Source: Roseibium aggregatum (lineage in GTDB: Bacteria; Pseudomonadota; Alphaproteobacteria; Rhizobiales; Stappiaceae). From it: a stretch of DNA of 64,000 nt. Below the pieces are notes generated by a model that was given only the letters and a program-made list of their open reading frames with translations, was not told the origin of the DNA and did no database searches. The position numbers and the translations under genes were made by a program. The stretch spans positions 1,240,001-1,304,000 of the forward strand of contig NZ_JAEKJZ010000001.1 in assembly GCF_017309185.1 (NCBI RefSeq). Direction: 5' to 3'. This document shows, in pieces, positions 53,161-62,209 of the stretch. The number at the start of each line of letters is the position of its first letter. The first letter of the stretch is position 1.

Positions 53161-55284
53161 ATGGCGGCGAGGCGAAGGCATTCGTGGCAAACACTCCGGC
53201 GGTGGACCGCTGCCGCCGGGGTGGCTGCCCTGGCGCTTGGCCTGTGCGGTGCGCTGCAGGTCTTCAGGGACTACGACCGTCTTCCGCCACTTCCCGAGAT
53301 CGCCGATCTGTCTTTGTCCGCCGTTGTTCTCGACCGGCAGGACAGATTGCTCCGGGCCTTTACCAGCCGGGACGACAAGTGGCGTCTGCCTGTCGACCTT
53401 GAGGCAGTGGATCCGCTTTATTTCAAACTGCTCCTTGCCTTCGAGGACAAGCGTTTCTACCGGCATCGCGGGTTTGACCTGTGGGCCTTCTTGCGTTCGG
53501 CGCTCCAAAGTGTCCGGGCCGGGCGGATCGTTTCCGGCGGATCGACCCTGACGATGCAGGTCGCCCGGCTTCTCGATGAAACGCCGACCAGAACCGTGAA
53601 GCGCAAGTACGAGCAGCTTTTGAAGGCAGTCCGGCTGGAACGGACCTTCACCAAGGACGAGATCCTGCACTTCTACGCGCTCCGGGCGCCTTTCGGGGGG
53701 AACCTGGAAGGCGTTCGCGCCGCGAGCCTGACCTGGTTCGGCAAGGAACCGCGGCGTTTGACGCCTGCGGAAGCGGCCTTGCTGGTCGCTCTTCCCCAGA
53801 GTCCGGAAACCCGGCGGCCCGACCGCTCTCCTGAAGCAGCCCGGGTCGCGCGCAACAGGGTTCTTGCGAGAGCGGAAGCGGCGGGGGTGTTGAGTGCTGA
53901 CGAAGTCTCCTCGGCGTCCGCGGAGCCTGTTCGGGCCGAACGCCATCGCATGCCGCTTCTGGCCGCACACGAGAGCAGGGAAGCGCGTTTCGAGTATCCG
54001 GGCACACCGGTTTACCGTCTGACGCTGGACCGGGATCTGCAGGAAGCTGTCGAGGCACTCGCCCGCCGCAAGGTCGTTGCGTTCCCGCCGCCGATTTCCA
54101 TGGCGATCCTCGTCGCCGATCACCAGAACGGCGAAATCCTCGCCAGCGTCGGTGCGCCGGATCTGCTCGACACGGTTCGCCTTGGCCATGTCGATATGAC
54201 ACGCGCGGTGCGCTCGCCCGGGTCGACCCTGAAACCGCTGATCTACGGATTAGCGTTTGAGGAGGGAATCGGACTGCCTGAAAGCCTCATCGAGGACCGC
54301 CCGACGGACATCGGCGGTTACCGGCCGGCGAATTTCGATCAGGCCTATCAGGGAACGGTCACCCTGCGCGAAGCGCTGCAGCTTTCACTGAACACGCCGG
54401 CCGTGCAATTGCTCGAAGCTGTCGGACCGGCCCGGTTGATCGCCCGGTTGAAGAGGGCGGGTGTCCGCCCGGTTCTTGAAAAAGGCACCGAACCGGGGCT
54501 GGCCATCGGTCTCGGGGGATTGGGACTCTCCTTGCGGGATCTCACCCAGACCTATGCGGCTCTGGCCCGTGGCGGCAAGCCCGTGACGCTGTCGACATGC
54601 AAAAACCCCTGCGCGCAGGAGGCGGAGCCGCCGCGGTCCATGCCGATGCTCTCTGAAAAGGCGGCATACCTTGTGAGCGACGTCTTGAGCGGAATGCCTC
54701 AGATCCAGGGCGCGCGGTCCCATAGTCTGGCCTACAAGACCGGCACGGCCTACGGCTACCGAGATTCCTGGGCGGCGGGTTACGACGGCAGGCATGTCGT
54801 TGCCGTGTGGGTCGGACGTCCGGACGGATCTCCGGTTCCCGGCCAGACCGGTGCCAAAACGGCGGTGCCCATTCTTTTCGACGTGTTCCAGAAACTCGGT
54901 TCGGATCGCGTTCCCTTGCCACCCGCACCACAGGAAGCCTTCCGGTCCGCCGCGTCGAGCGCGCCGAAGGCCTTGTCTTATGCACGGGTGAAAACGCGCC
55001 CGGCGGCGGGCCGTCCCGGGAAGTCCCTGGAAATCGCCTATCCGCCGGAGGGAGCGGTGCTCGATCTCGGCTGGTCTCGGGAGGGGGCGAGAGCGGAGAC
55101 GCCACTGGTCGTGAAGGTGAGAGGCGGCAACAGGCCCTTTGTCTTCCTGGTCAACGGCGTTCCGCAGACGTCGGGAAGTTTCGACAGCCAGTTGATCTGG
55201 TATCCCGACGCAAGAGGATTCGCCGATGTGACTGTTCTGGACGCCCGTGGCAGCGCAGCCCGCGTGGCGATTGAGCTCAAATAA
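53161..55284 (+). CDS. pbpC: Penicillin-binding protein 1C
   Basis: The 707-residue bifunctional inner-membrane enzyme has an N-terminal anchor (AAAGVAALALGLCGALQV). The GT51 glycosyltransferase carries Glu95 in LLAFEDKRFYRHRGFD and SGGSTLTMQVARLL. The transpeptidase has SxxK at Ser355 (PGSTLKPLIYG), SLN (LQLSLNTPAVQ) and KTG (LAYKTGTAYG). The C-terminal BiPBP_C domain (about 610-707) is the PBP1C hallmark. All active residues are intact. It is co-transcribed with the macroglobulin gene. Confidence 0.96.
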   Translation: MAARRRHSWQTLRRWTAAAGVAALALGLCGALQVFRDYDRLPPLPEIADLSLSAVVLDRQDRLLRAFTSRDDKWRLPVDLEAVDPLYFKLLLAFEDKRFYRHRGFDLWAFLRSALQSVRAGRIVSGGSTLTMQVARLLDETPTRTVKRKYEQLLKAVRLERTFTKDEILHFYALRAPFGGNLEGVRAASLTWFGKEPRRLTPAEAALLVALPQSPETRRPDRSPEAARVARNRVLARAEAAGVLSADEVSSASAEPVRAERHRMPLLAAHESREARFEYPGTPVYRLTLDRDLQEAVEALARRKVVAFPPPISMAILVADHQNGEILASVGAPDLLDTVRLGHVDMTRAVRSPGSTLKPLIYGLAFEEGIGLPESLIEDRPTDIGGYRPANFDQAYQGTVTLREALQLSLNTPAVQLLEAVGPARLIARLKRAGVRPVLEKGTEPGLAIGLGGLGLSLRDLTQTYAALARGGKPVTLSTCKNPCAQEAEPPRSMPMLSEKAAYLVSDVLSGMPQIQGARSHSLAYKTGTAYGYRDSWAAGYDGRHVVAVWVGRPDGSPVPGQTGAKTAVPILFDVFQKLGSDRVPLPPAPQEAFRSAASSAPKALSYARVKTRPAAGRPGKSLEIAYPPEGAVLDLGWSREGARAETPLVVKVRGGNRPFVFLVNGVPQTSGSFDSQLIWYPDARGFADVTVLDARGSAARVAIELK

Positions 55285-55799
55285 AACCGGTCGGCCGAAT
55301 CCGTCTCTTGAAGCGACTAGGGACGACCCATCGACCTCCGCCCGGTGCGCTCCTGGTTCCGTTTCCGGAGATTCGAATGAGAATCGATGAGATTCGCGCA
55401 TCCTGAAACGCCATTCGCCCGTGACATTCCTGCCCGACACACCGCCGTTCTGATTCCGAATGCCTGAAAAACGGACGAAAAAGCCCGGAGCCAGCGGGGG
55501 AAACTCAGCCCGAATACAGGGAAACAGGCCTTGTTTCCTAACAGTTTCTAAAGAACGGCACTGATTTTGTGACATTCGCGCAACACCGGTTTTTGAAAAC
55601 AGGTCCCGGGGGGGGCTGAACCCGCATTCGTAGTTGAACCGCAAATCGGGATGCGTATGGTCATCTTGCGAGCGGCTTCGGGCCGCACTGGTTTGCAGCC
55701 TCGGACATCCAACCTCCGGTCGGAAGCAAACACAGAAACAATTCGCGGGGACAATGGTGCTTCTTTAGCACCGGATGAAATGACTGATTGGAGGTCAAA
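55285..55799. other. Long leader upstream of the porin
   Basis: No gene is supported in these 515 bases. It has a short dyad GGAAACA-N5-TGTTTCC at 55520-55538, a run of G at about 55609-55616, and a GGAGG site just before the porin ATG. A long 5' untranslated region is likely for this type of porin, but I cannot place the promoter. Confidence 0.5.
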
Positions 55800-57038
55800 A
55801 TGAAACTCAAGAGCTTGATGCTCGGCGCTGCGGCTGCCGCTGCTGCCACCACCGCTCAGGCGGCTGATCTTCCGGTTGCTCCGGAGCCGGTCGACTACGT
55901 TCGTATCTGTGACGCTTACGGCGCACGTTTCTACTACATCCCGGGCACCGAAACTTGCCTGCGCGTTGGCGGCCGTGTTCGTGCGGAAATCCGCGTCAAC
56001 AACGTTCTGGACGAGAACGACATCGGCGCAACCGACTGGGGTGTCCGTAACGAAGACGGTTACTTCTGGCGTTCGCGCGGTTACGCTCGTCTCGATGCAC
56101 GCACCGCAACCGAGTTCGGCACGCTGAGAACCTACGTCTCCATGGCGATGCAGGTCGACAACGGCAACAGCGGCATCTTCCTGGAAGACGCTTTCATTCA
56201 GTGGGGCGGCCTGCTGGCTGGTCGTGAAGGTTCGAACTTCGACATCTACACCGGTCAGGCCTTCATGGGCGTTGTCGGCCGTAACTGGTCTGACCACACC
56301 GTCAACCAGGTTTCCTACACCGCTGCTTTCGGCAACGGCTTCTCTGCAACTCTTGCTCTTGAAGATCGTTCCGACGTAGACGGCGGCAGCGAGCCTGTTG
56401 TGTTCCAGGGCGCGACCACGAGCATCACCAACTTCTACGGCGGCACTCGCATGCCGGACGTCGTTGCTGCTCTGGCCGTCTCCCAGGGTTGGGGTAGTGC
56501 TCAGCTGTCTGGTGCTCTGCACCACGTCTACCAGAACGCCAACATCATCAACGCCATCAACGGTCCGGTTGACTCTGATGACGAAATGGGTTGGGCAATC
56601 GGCGCAGGTGTGAACTTCAACCTGCCGATGCTCTCCTCCGGTTCGAACATCTTCTTCCAGGGCTTCTACGCTGACGGCGCTACCGCTTACCTCGGCTTCG
56701 ACGCTGCTGACTACGGCATCGGCGCCAACGGCGGCACCGACCTGCGTTCCGGTTACGCTCTGTCCGCTGGTATCTACTACCAGGCAACGCCGACCATCGG
56801 CCTTGCTCTCGACGGTTCTTACGCTCACCTGAACGACGCTGGCAACCAGGCTGTTCTGTTTGCTGACGAAGTTGATCGTTGGGCAATCGACGGTTCCGTT
56901 CAGTGGGAGCCGGTCTCCGGTCTCGCACTGGGTGTTGACGTTGGTTACTCCAGCACCGACGCGTTCGGCTTCTCGAACGGCAACATCGAAGATGGCGACG
57001 AACTCCTCTTCGGTGTTCGTATGCAGCGCACCTTCTAA
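55800..57038 (+). CDS. Outer-membrane porin, Omp2a/Omp2b (porin_2) type
   Basis: The 412-residue protein has a signal peptide (MKLKSLMLGAAAAAAATTAQA) cleaved before ADLP. The mature start has the family signature DYVRICDAYGARFYYIPGTE followed by TCLRVGGRVRAE, with the paired Cys. Alternating strands follow, and the C-terminal Phe (FGVRMQRTF) is the outer-membrane assembly signal. It forms trimeric general diffusion channels. Codon use is strongly biased (GCT, GTT, CGT), unlike neighbours, as expected for a very abundant protein. The terminator at 57063 ends a single-gene transcript. Confidence 0.96.
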   Translation: MKLKSLMLGAAAAAAATTAQAADLPVAPEPVDYVRICDAYGARFYYIPGTETCLRVGGRVRAEIRVNNVLDENDIGATDWGVRNEDGYFWRSRGYARLDARTATEFGTLRTYVSMAMQVDNGNSGIFLEDAFIQWGGLLAGREGSNFDIYTGQAFMGVVGRNWSDHTVNQVSYTAAFGNGFSATLALEDRSDVDGGSEPVVFQGATTSITNFYGGTRMPDVVAALAVSQGWGSAQLSGALHHVYQNANIINAINGPVDSDDEMGWAIGAGVNFNLPMLSSGSNIFFQGFYADGATAYLGFDAADYGIGANGGTDLRSGYALSAGIYYQATPTIGLALDGSYAHLNDAGNQAVLFADEVDRWAIDGSVQWEPVSGLALGVDVGYSSTDAFGFSNGNIEDGDELLFGVRMQRTF

Positions 57039-57424
57039 TCAATCCTCTACCGAGGTTTGATGGAAAACCCGGCGGAAACGCCGGGTTTTCTTTTTTGTCG
57101 GGCGGTTACGACATGCGTGAACGTCTTGGGAAATGTGTTTCCTGAAAATCTGGTCTTGCCAGTCACGGCGTACGGAAGCCAGCCATCGGAAAGAGGCCGC
57201 AAGGAAGCGGCTTCCAGATCAATGGAAGACTGGAACGGCTGTTCCCTTCAGTAGGACGATCTGCCTGACGAGGTGGATTTGGGCCTGGTTCTTGCGAAAC
57301 ACTTCAGGTGGCCGGGCCGCAGGCGTGCGGCGGCGACACTCAGATACCAGCATCCGGTCAAAGACGCCCGGTTCTCCGGCTCGAAAATCAAACGCGCCGG
57401 ACAAAACAGGGACCGGCCTGCCGC
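57039..57424. other. Stretch between the porin and the hydrolase
   Basis: It carries the porin terminator. The remaining 330 bases have open frames, but none has a ribosome site or family-like protein sequence, so I call no gene. Confidence 0.5.
57063..57096 (+). terminator. Strong intrinsic terminator of the porin gene
   Basis: A perfect 12-base stem (GAAAACCCGGCG/CGCCGGGTTTTC) with a GAAA tetraloop is followed by six Ts, 25 bases after the stop codon. Confidence 0.95.
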
Positions 57425-58342
57425 TCAGAGTTTTTCCAGAAAAGCGGCGATGCGCTCCTGCGTTTCCTTCTCCCAAAGCACCGGGGCGTGACCCTGGTCC
57501 GGAATTGTTTCCAGCTGCGCGTTCGAATGCATCTCGAGCATGCGCTGGCAGGTTTCGACGCTCAGAAGATCCGAGTTTTCACCGCGCAAGATGAGAACGG
57601 GCCTGTCCGTCAGTTTCTCATACAGATGCCACAGGTCCGGCACCGGTGTGCCGTCGTCCTGGCTCGCGAGTTGGTGGGCGAGGGTCGGATCATAGTCAAA
57701 AACATATTCGTCCTCTCGCTCGGAAGTCAGCTGGCCCGCAAGTTTGTGCCAGTGTTCGGGTCCGAAAGCCGGAAACTGGGTGGACAGTCTCTCTTGGAGC
57801 ATGGCCGCGGCCGCATTTAGGGTTGGGTGCTTCATCTTGTGACCCAGACTTGCCGCTATCCGATGGATGGCCCGCATCTCGATATGGGGTCCGACATCGT
57901 TCAAGATCACGGCCGCCATGCGCTCCGGCGGATAGCGCTGCGCCATGGCCAGCGCATGAAGACCACCGCGGGAGGTTCCGATAACGGCGAACCGCTCAAG
58001 TCCAAGCTGGGTTATGGCGGCGTCGATGTCTTTTTCTTCAACCGGAAGCGCATAGTTGCGCCAGTCCGGGTCCCAGTCGCTTTTCCCTCGGCCGCGATAG
58101 TCCAGGGCATAGACAGGATGGCCAGTCGATTGAAGATATTCTGCTATATCGTTGAAATCACGGGTGTTACGAGAAAGCCCGGTGAGGCAGAGAACCGGGA
58201 TTTTCGACACCCCGCGGCTCACCGCAGGCCATTCGCGTCCGAATAGCGTCAATCCGTCGGGGCTTTGCCAGGTAAAGCTGCGGACCTGTTCCGGCCGCAT
58301 ATCGGCGGCAGCCTGCTGAGCCTCGTTCGGCGCAACTGTCAT
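57425..58342 (-). CDS. Alpha/beta hydrolase
   Basis: The 305-residue cytosolic hydrolase has the triad Ser124 (VIGTSRGGLHA), Asp258 (RGENSDLLS) and His285 (DQGHAPVLW). The oxyanion region is LCLTGLSRNTRDF, a variant of the usual HG motif, and DYRGRGKSDWD is the typical strand-4 turn. It is probably an esterase or lactonase; the substrate is unknown. It is transcribed alone, with a 377-base gap to divergent dapA. Confidence 0.92.
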   Translation of the reverse strand: MTVAPNEAQQAAADMRPEQVRSFTWQSPDGLTLFGREWPAVSRGVSKIPVLCLTGLSRNTRDFNDIAEYLQSTGHPVYALDYRGRGKSDWDPDWRNYALPVEEKDIDAAITQLGLERFAVIGTSRGGLHALAMAQRYPPERMAAVILNDVGPHIEMRAIHRIAASLGHKMKHPTLNAAAAMLQERLSTQFPAFGPEHWHKLAGQLTSEREDEYVFDYDPTLAHQLASQDDGTPVPDLWHLYEKLTDRPVLILRGENSDLLSVETCQRMLEMHSNAQLETIPDQGHAPVLWEKETQERIAAFLEKL

Positions 58343-58719
58343 TGTTTTCTCCCAAAGCGTTTCCTACCTTATTTATTTTCCCAATAGATAATGATGTTTT
58401 GATTTCAACGGCAATAGGAAGAGTGCTTAATTCGATCCTTTGACCGAGACCGAACGGAAGCTTCGCGCCGCCTGGTCCTGACGTCATCTGGTCCGGTCTC
58501 TCAAGGCTGGCCGGGCCAGGGCATCAGGCAGGTTCATTGGGTTTGCGGCTGGACAAGTGTCGCCGAAAGGGCGCAATCCTCCGTGAAAGTCGCATGAAGT
58601 GTCATGAATGACGGTGGGAGCATTGCCCCTTTGACGGCAGATGAGTATGGTGCGCCACCGCCGGTCTCCGGCCTAATCGATCAAGCAAAAACACAAGATT
58701 CATCGGAGAGGAAACCGAG
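58343..58719. other. Control region between hydrolase and dapA
   Basis: There is no gene here. The left end (58360-58430) is A+T-rich and probably holds the hydrolase promoter. GGAGAGGAAACCGAG precedes the dapA ATG. I see no clear riboswitch-like structure by eye. Confidence 0.5.
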
Positions 58720-59598
58720 ATGTTCACAGGCTCCATTCCAGCGCTGATTACACCGTTCAAGGACGGAGCGCTCGATGAGAAACGGTTTCAGGATTTTGTG
58801 GAATGGCAGATAAGCGAAGGTTCGTCCGGTCTCGTGCCCGTCGGCACCACCGGTGAGAGCCCGACGCTCAGCCATGACGAACATAAGCGCGTGATCGAGC
58901 TTTGCGTGGAAGCCGCCGCCGGCCGGGTTCCCGTCATCGCGGGGGCGGGATCGAACAACACGGTCGAGGCGATCGACTTCGCCAGACATGCCGAAAAGGC
59001 CGGGGCGAACGGGCTTCTGGTCGTTACCCCCTACTACAACAAGCCAAACCAGGCTGGCTTGAAGGCGCATTTCAAGGCGATCGACAATGCGGTCGGATTG
59101 CCGATCGTCATCTACAACATTCCCGGCCGGTCGGTCATCGACATGACGCCGGAGACGATGGCGGAACTTTTCGAAAGCTGCAAGAACGTCGTGGGCGTCA
59201 AGGATGCGACGGCGGATCTTGCGAAAACAAGCCGCCAGCGCCATCTGTGTGGACCGGACTTCATCCAGTTGTCCGGCGAGGACATCTCCGCGCTCGCCTT
59301 CAATGCCCATGGCGGTGTCGGATGTATATCGGTGACCGCGAATGTCGCGCCGCGCATGTGCGCGGAGTTTCAGGCAGCAACCCTTGCCGGGGACTTCAAG
59401 AAGGCTCTGGAATATCAGGACCGGCTGGCGCCGTTGCACCGCGCGCTGTTCCTTGAGCCGAACCCGACCGGCGCGAAATACGCTCTGTCCGTGCTTGGAA
59501 AGATCGAGGAAGAACTGCGGTTGCCGCTCGTTCCGATCTCTGAAGGCACACAAACGGAAATCCGCTCGGCCATGGCTCACGCGGGCTTGCTGAACTGA
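58720..59598 (+). CDS. dapA: 4-hydroxy-tetrahydrodipicolinate synthase
   Basis: The 292-residue TIM-barrel enzyme condenses pyruvate with aspartate semialdehyde in lysine and diaminopimelate synthesis. The Schiff-base Lys161 (VVGVKDAT), Tyr132 (IVIYNIPGR) and the GTTGESPTL motif near residue 43 are present, with length equal to E. coli DapA. It lies 39 bases before smpB, so the two may be co-transcribed. Confidence 0.97.
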   Translation: MFTGSIPALITPFKDGALDEKRFQDFVEWQISEGSSGLVPVGTTGESPTLSHDEHKRVIELCVEAAAGRVPVIAGAGSNNTVEAIDFARHAEKAGANGLLVVTPYYNKPNQAGLKAHFKAIDNAVGLPIVIYNIPGRSVIDMTPETMAELFESCKNVVGVKDATADLAKTSRQRHLCGPDFIQLSGEDISALAFNAHGGVGCISVTANVAPRMCAEFQAATLAGDFKKALEYQDRLAPLHRALFLEPNPTGAKYALSVLGKIEEELRLPLVPISEGTQTEIRSAMAHAGLLN

Positions 59599-59637
59599 GC
59601 AGGGAAATCAAAGGGCTCGATCCCTTAAGGACGAAAA

Positions 59638-60117
59638 ATGGCTCCGAAAAAAGGAGAGGCGCCGGGCCGGAAGATCATTTCCGACAACCGGAAAGCCCGG
59701 TTCAACTATGAGATCGAAGACACGCTGGAGGCGGGGATCGAGCTGAAGGGCACGGAAGTGAAATCCCTGCGCAACGGCAAGGCGAATATTGCCGAATCCT
59801 ACGCCGCCGAACACAATGGCGAGATCTGGATTTACAACGTCTATATCCCGGAATACCTCCAGGCCAACCGCTTCAACCACGAGCCGCGCCGGCCGCGCAA
59901 GCTCCTGTTGCACAAGCGCGAAATCGGCAAGCTCGCCGGCGCCGTCCAGAAGGAAGGCAAGACAATCGTTCCGCTCAAGCTCTATTTCAACGAGCAGGGG
60001 CGGGCGAAACTGGAACTTGCCCTTGCGCGGGGCAAAAAGCTGCACGACAAGCGCGAGACGGAAAAGAAGCGCGACTGGCAGCGTGAAAAGTCCCGCGTCA
60101 TGAAGAACTTCGGCTGA
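59638..60117 (+). CDS. smpB: SsrA-binding protein
   Basis: The 159-residue protein binds tmRNA and places it in stalled ribosomes. Family segments are [40 protein letters not shown] and the basic C-tail [31 protein letters not shown] precedes the ATG. The dapA-smpB neighbourhood is common in alphaproteobacteria. Confidence 0.97.
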   Translation: MAPKKGEAPGRKIISDNRKARFNYEIEDTLEAGIELKGTEVKSLRNGKANIAESYAAEHNGEIWIYNVYIPEYLQANRFNHEPRRPRKLLLHKREIGKLAGAVQKEGKTIVPLKLYFNEQGRAKLELALARGKKLHDKRETEKKRDWQREKSRVMKNFG

Positions 60118-60305
60118 GGGGGCTTGTCCACACCTGCCGGTCCCGCGTTTTCAACGTCAGTGGAAAAGCCTTGGACCTGCTGGGTAAAAGCTGTGCATGG
60201 CTTGTTGATAGCCTGTGGACGGAACAAGTCTTCGTCCACATGAAAAGTTGTGCGCAATCTGTAGTTGGCCGGAACAAGGACTTTAGCAGTCAAAGGAATG
60301 CAGAG

Positions 60306-60764
60306 TTAAGCCAGCAAACCCGACAAGACTTCCCGTTTCGCATCGCCAATGGGAACCGGCCGCCGCGTTTCCCGGTCGACAAGGACATGGACGAACCGTC
60401 CCAAGGCTGCGGTATCCGATTGTTCGCCGGAAAACAGGCCGACCGTAAAAACGACAGAGCTTGAGCCGAGTTTTTCGATCCGGAGACCGGCGGAAACCAT
60501 CGACGGAAATGTTAACTCGGCAAAGTAATGACAGCCGGTCTCGACCACGAGAAAGATCTCTGAACTCTTGACCGGATCGAGAAGGCCTTTGCCGACGTAC
60601 CAGGCGTTCACGGCCGTGTCGAAAAAGCTCAAATACTGCACGTTGTTGACGTGACCGTAGATGTCCACATCCATCCACCGCGTGGGGATTTGTTGAAAAG
60701 CCCTGAAATCGGAGCGTTTTAAAGGTGAGGGACGGGCAGGTTGTGGATTGACGGTGGAATTCAT
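60306..60764 (-). CDS. Acyl-CoA thioesterase (4HBT/YbgC-like)
   Basis: From the ATG at 60764 the product is 152 residues. The hot-dog fold active-site motif TRWMDVDIYGHVNNVQYLSF places the catalytic Asp at 32 or 34. Then come FFDTAVNAWYV and a C-terminal strand RPVPIGDAKREVL. It hydrolyses a small acyl-CoA or 4-hydroxybenzoyl-CoA-like thioester. The frame is open well upstream but unlike the family; AAAGG lies 8 bases before the chosen start. Confidence 0.88.
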   Translation of the reverse strand: MNSTVNPQPARPSPLKRSDFRAFQQIPTRWMDVDIYGHVNNVQYLSFFDTAVNAWYVGKGLLDPVKSSEIFLVVETGCHYFAELTFPSMVSAGLRIEKLGSSSVVFTVGLFSGEQSDTAALGRFVHVLVDRETRRPVPIGDAKREVLSGLLA

Positions 60765-60897
60765 CGGTTGGCCTTTTAAGGATCGAAGGTCTTCGCGGGG
60801 CAGGCATACTCCGGTTCGGCAAATGAATGCCAGATCGCTTTTCAAGCGAGAGGTTTTTGCCCGCTTGATCCGAACTTTGCCTTCTTGGACTCCCATA

Positions 60898-61305
60898 CTA
60901 GCTGTGCATTCGCGCTCCTTTGGAGATCTTGTCTGCCACTTTCCTGTCCGTATGAAAGGCAATTCCCGCGATTTCCGCCTCTTCTGGAACGAACTTCGAG
61001 AATATTTCCCGATTTGCGGCGTCATGGCCGGTTGTAAACATTGGCTCGATGTAAAGGCTGGCTGGAACCGCGCGCTCCAGGGTCCGTTGGTGTATCTTGG
61101 CGAGCGCCGCAGAATCGGCGCTGAGAACGATGATCGGCTGAATACTCATCGGATTGTAGACATTTCCGGCTCCGTCGAGGTAGGTCTCTCCTATGATTTC
61201 AGGCTTTCCGGCCGCCACGCCGGTTGCCAGGAACGCGGTGACATTCAGTTTCTGCCAGACTGCCAGATCATCTCGAACGATCACAACGAATTTGGTTTCG
61301 AACAT
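60898..61305 (-). CDS. DUF2000-family protein
   Basis: From the ATG at 61305 the product is 135 residues. The DUF2000 signature KFVVIVRDDLAVWQKLNVTA and FLATGV is at the N-terminus, then IQPIIVLSADSAALAKIHQR. The fold is peptidyl-tRNA-hydrolase-like by family knowledge; the function is unknown. An ATG 15 bases upstream lacks a ribosome site, while the chosen one has GGAG close by. Its start codon overlaps the head of the divergent AraC frame. Confidence 0.88.
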   Translation of the reverse strand: MFETKFVVIVRDDLAVWQKLNVTAFLATGVAAGKPEIIGETYLDGAGNVYNPMSIQPIIVLSADSAALAKIHQRTLERAVPASLYIEPMFTTGHDAANREIFSKFVPEEAEIAGIAFHTDRKVADKISKGARMHS

Positions 61306-61318
61306 GAGCTCCAACTCC

Positions 61319-62209
61319 ATGCGGGGATTTCAACGACAAGAGACTGCAGGAGATCTAGCGGGCGGCAGGGCAGGCGGTCTTGAACGTTTGTGCAGCCAGG
61401 AACCGGACGGAATCAAGGCGGCACCGGAGGAAGCCGGCATCGAGCGGATAGAGGCCAGGTTCCGTGGCAACGGTTTCACACCGCACCGGCATGATACGTA
61501 TGCAATCGGCCTGACACTCAGCGGCGTTCAGAGCTTTCAATACCGGGGAGAGGAACGCGCCTCCATGCCCGGGCAGGTCATCGTCATTCACCCCGATGAG
61601 CTCCATGACGGTGGGGCCGGAACCGAACACGGCCTCCGTTATCGGATGATCTATGTTCCGCCGGAAAAGATCTCCGAAGCGCTCGGTTCAAAAGAGGCTG
61701 GCGGATTGCCCTTTGTCACATCTCCGGTGCTTTCAGAGCCGCAATTCCGGAGGGATCTGATCGATGCGCTTGTCGATATCGACCGGGAAATGGGACCGCT
61801 CAAGCGGGACTGTCTGCTGGCCGACCTTGCGGCTTGCCTGAAGCGGCATTCGGATACGCCCTCGCCGAAAAAGAAACTCTTGAACCGGCCCGCCCTGCAG
61901 GCCTGCGGCGATCTCCTGCGGGAGTGCTGCGACGAGCCGATTGCGGTCGAGACGCTGGAAGACATCGCCCAGATGGACCGGTTCACGTTGTCCCGGCAGT
62001 TCCGGTCCTATTTCGGCACAAGCCCGCACAGGTATCTGATCATGCGCAGACTGGACAAGGTGAAGACGGAGCTGGCGGCTGGAGCCTCTTTGGCGGACGC
62101 GGCCACAAGCAGCGGATTTTCAGATCAAAGCCACATGACCCGCCACTTCAACCGAGCGTTCGGCATGTCGCCGGGCCACTGGCGCCGGCTGCGTTCCGCT
62201 GCGCTCTAA
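61319..62209 (+). CDS. AraC-family transcriptional regulator
   Basis: The product is about 296 residues. The N-terminal cupin domain has the metal or ligand strand [20 protein letters not shown] and [14 protein letters not shown]. The C-terminal double helix-turn-helix includes [34 protein letters not shown] and [20 protein letters not shown]. The start is uncertain: ATG codons at 61304 and 61319 both lack good sites, and the family domain begins about 40 residues in. It is divergent from DUF2000, its likely target, and converges with parC with a 4-base overlap of the ends. Confidence 0.9.
   Translation: MRGFQRQETAGDLAGGRAGGLERLCSQEPDGIKAAPEEAGIERIEARFRGNGFTPHRHDTYAIGLTLSGVQSFQYRGEERASMPGQVIVIHPDELHDGGAGTEHGLRYRMIYVPPEKISEALGSKEAGGLPFVTSPVLSEPQFRRDLIDALVDIDREMGPLKRDCLLADLAACLKRHSDTPSPKKKLLNRPALQACGDLLRECCDEPIAVETLEDIAQMDRFTLSRQFRSYFGTSPHRYLIMRRLDKVKTELAAGASLADAATSSGFSDQSHMTRHFNRAFGMSPGHWRRLRSAAL

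Noticed and set aside
51397-54189. 930-codon minus-strand frame opposite the macroglobulin and pbpC genes
   Set aside because: It crosses two coupled plus-strand genes with all active-site motifs; it is a composition artefact.
58343-58719. A lysine riboswitch before dapA
   Set aside because: I could not find the long conserved helices of that class by eye, and it is rare in alphaproteobacteria.
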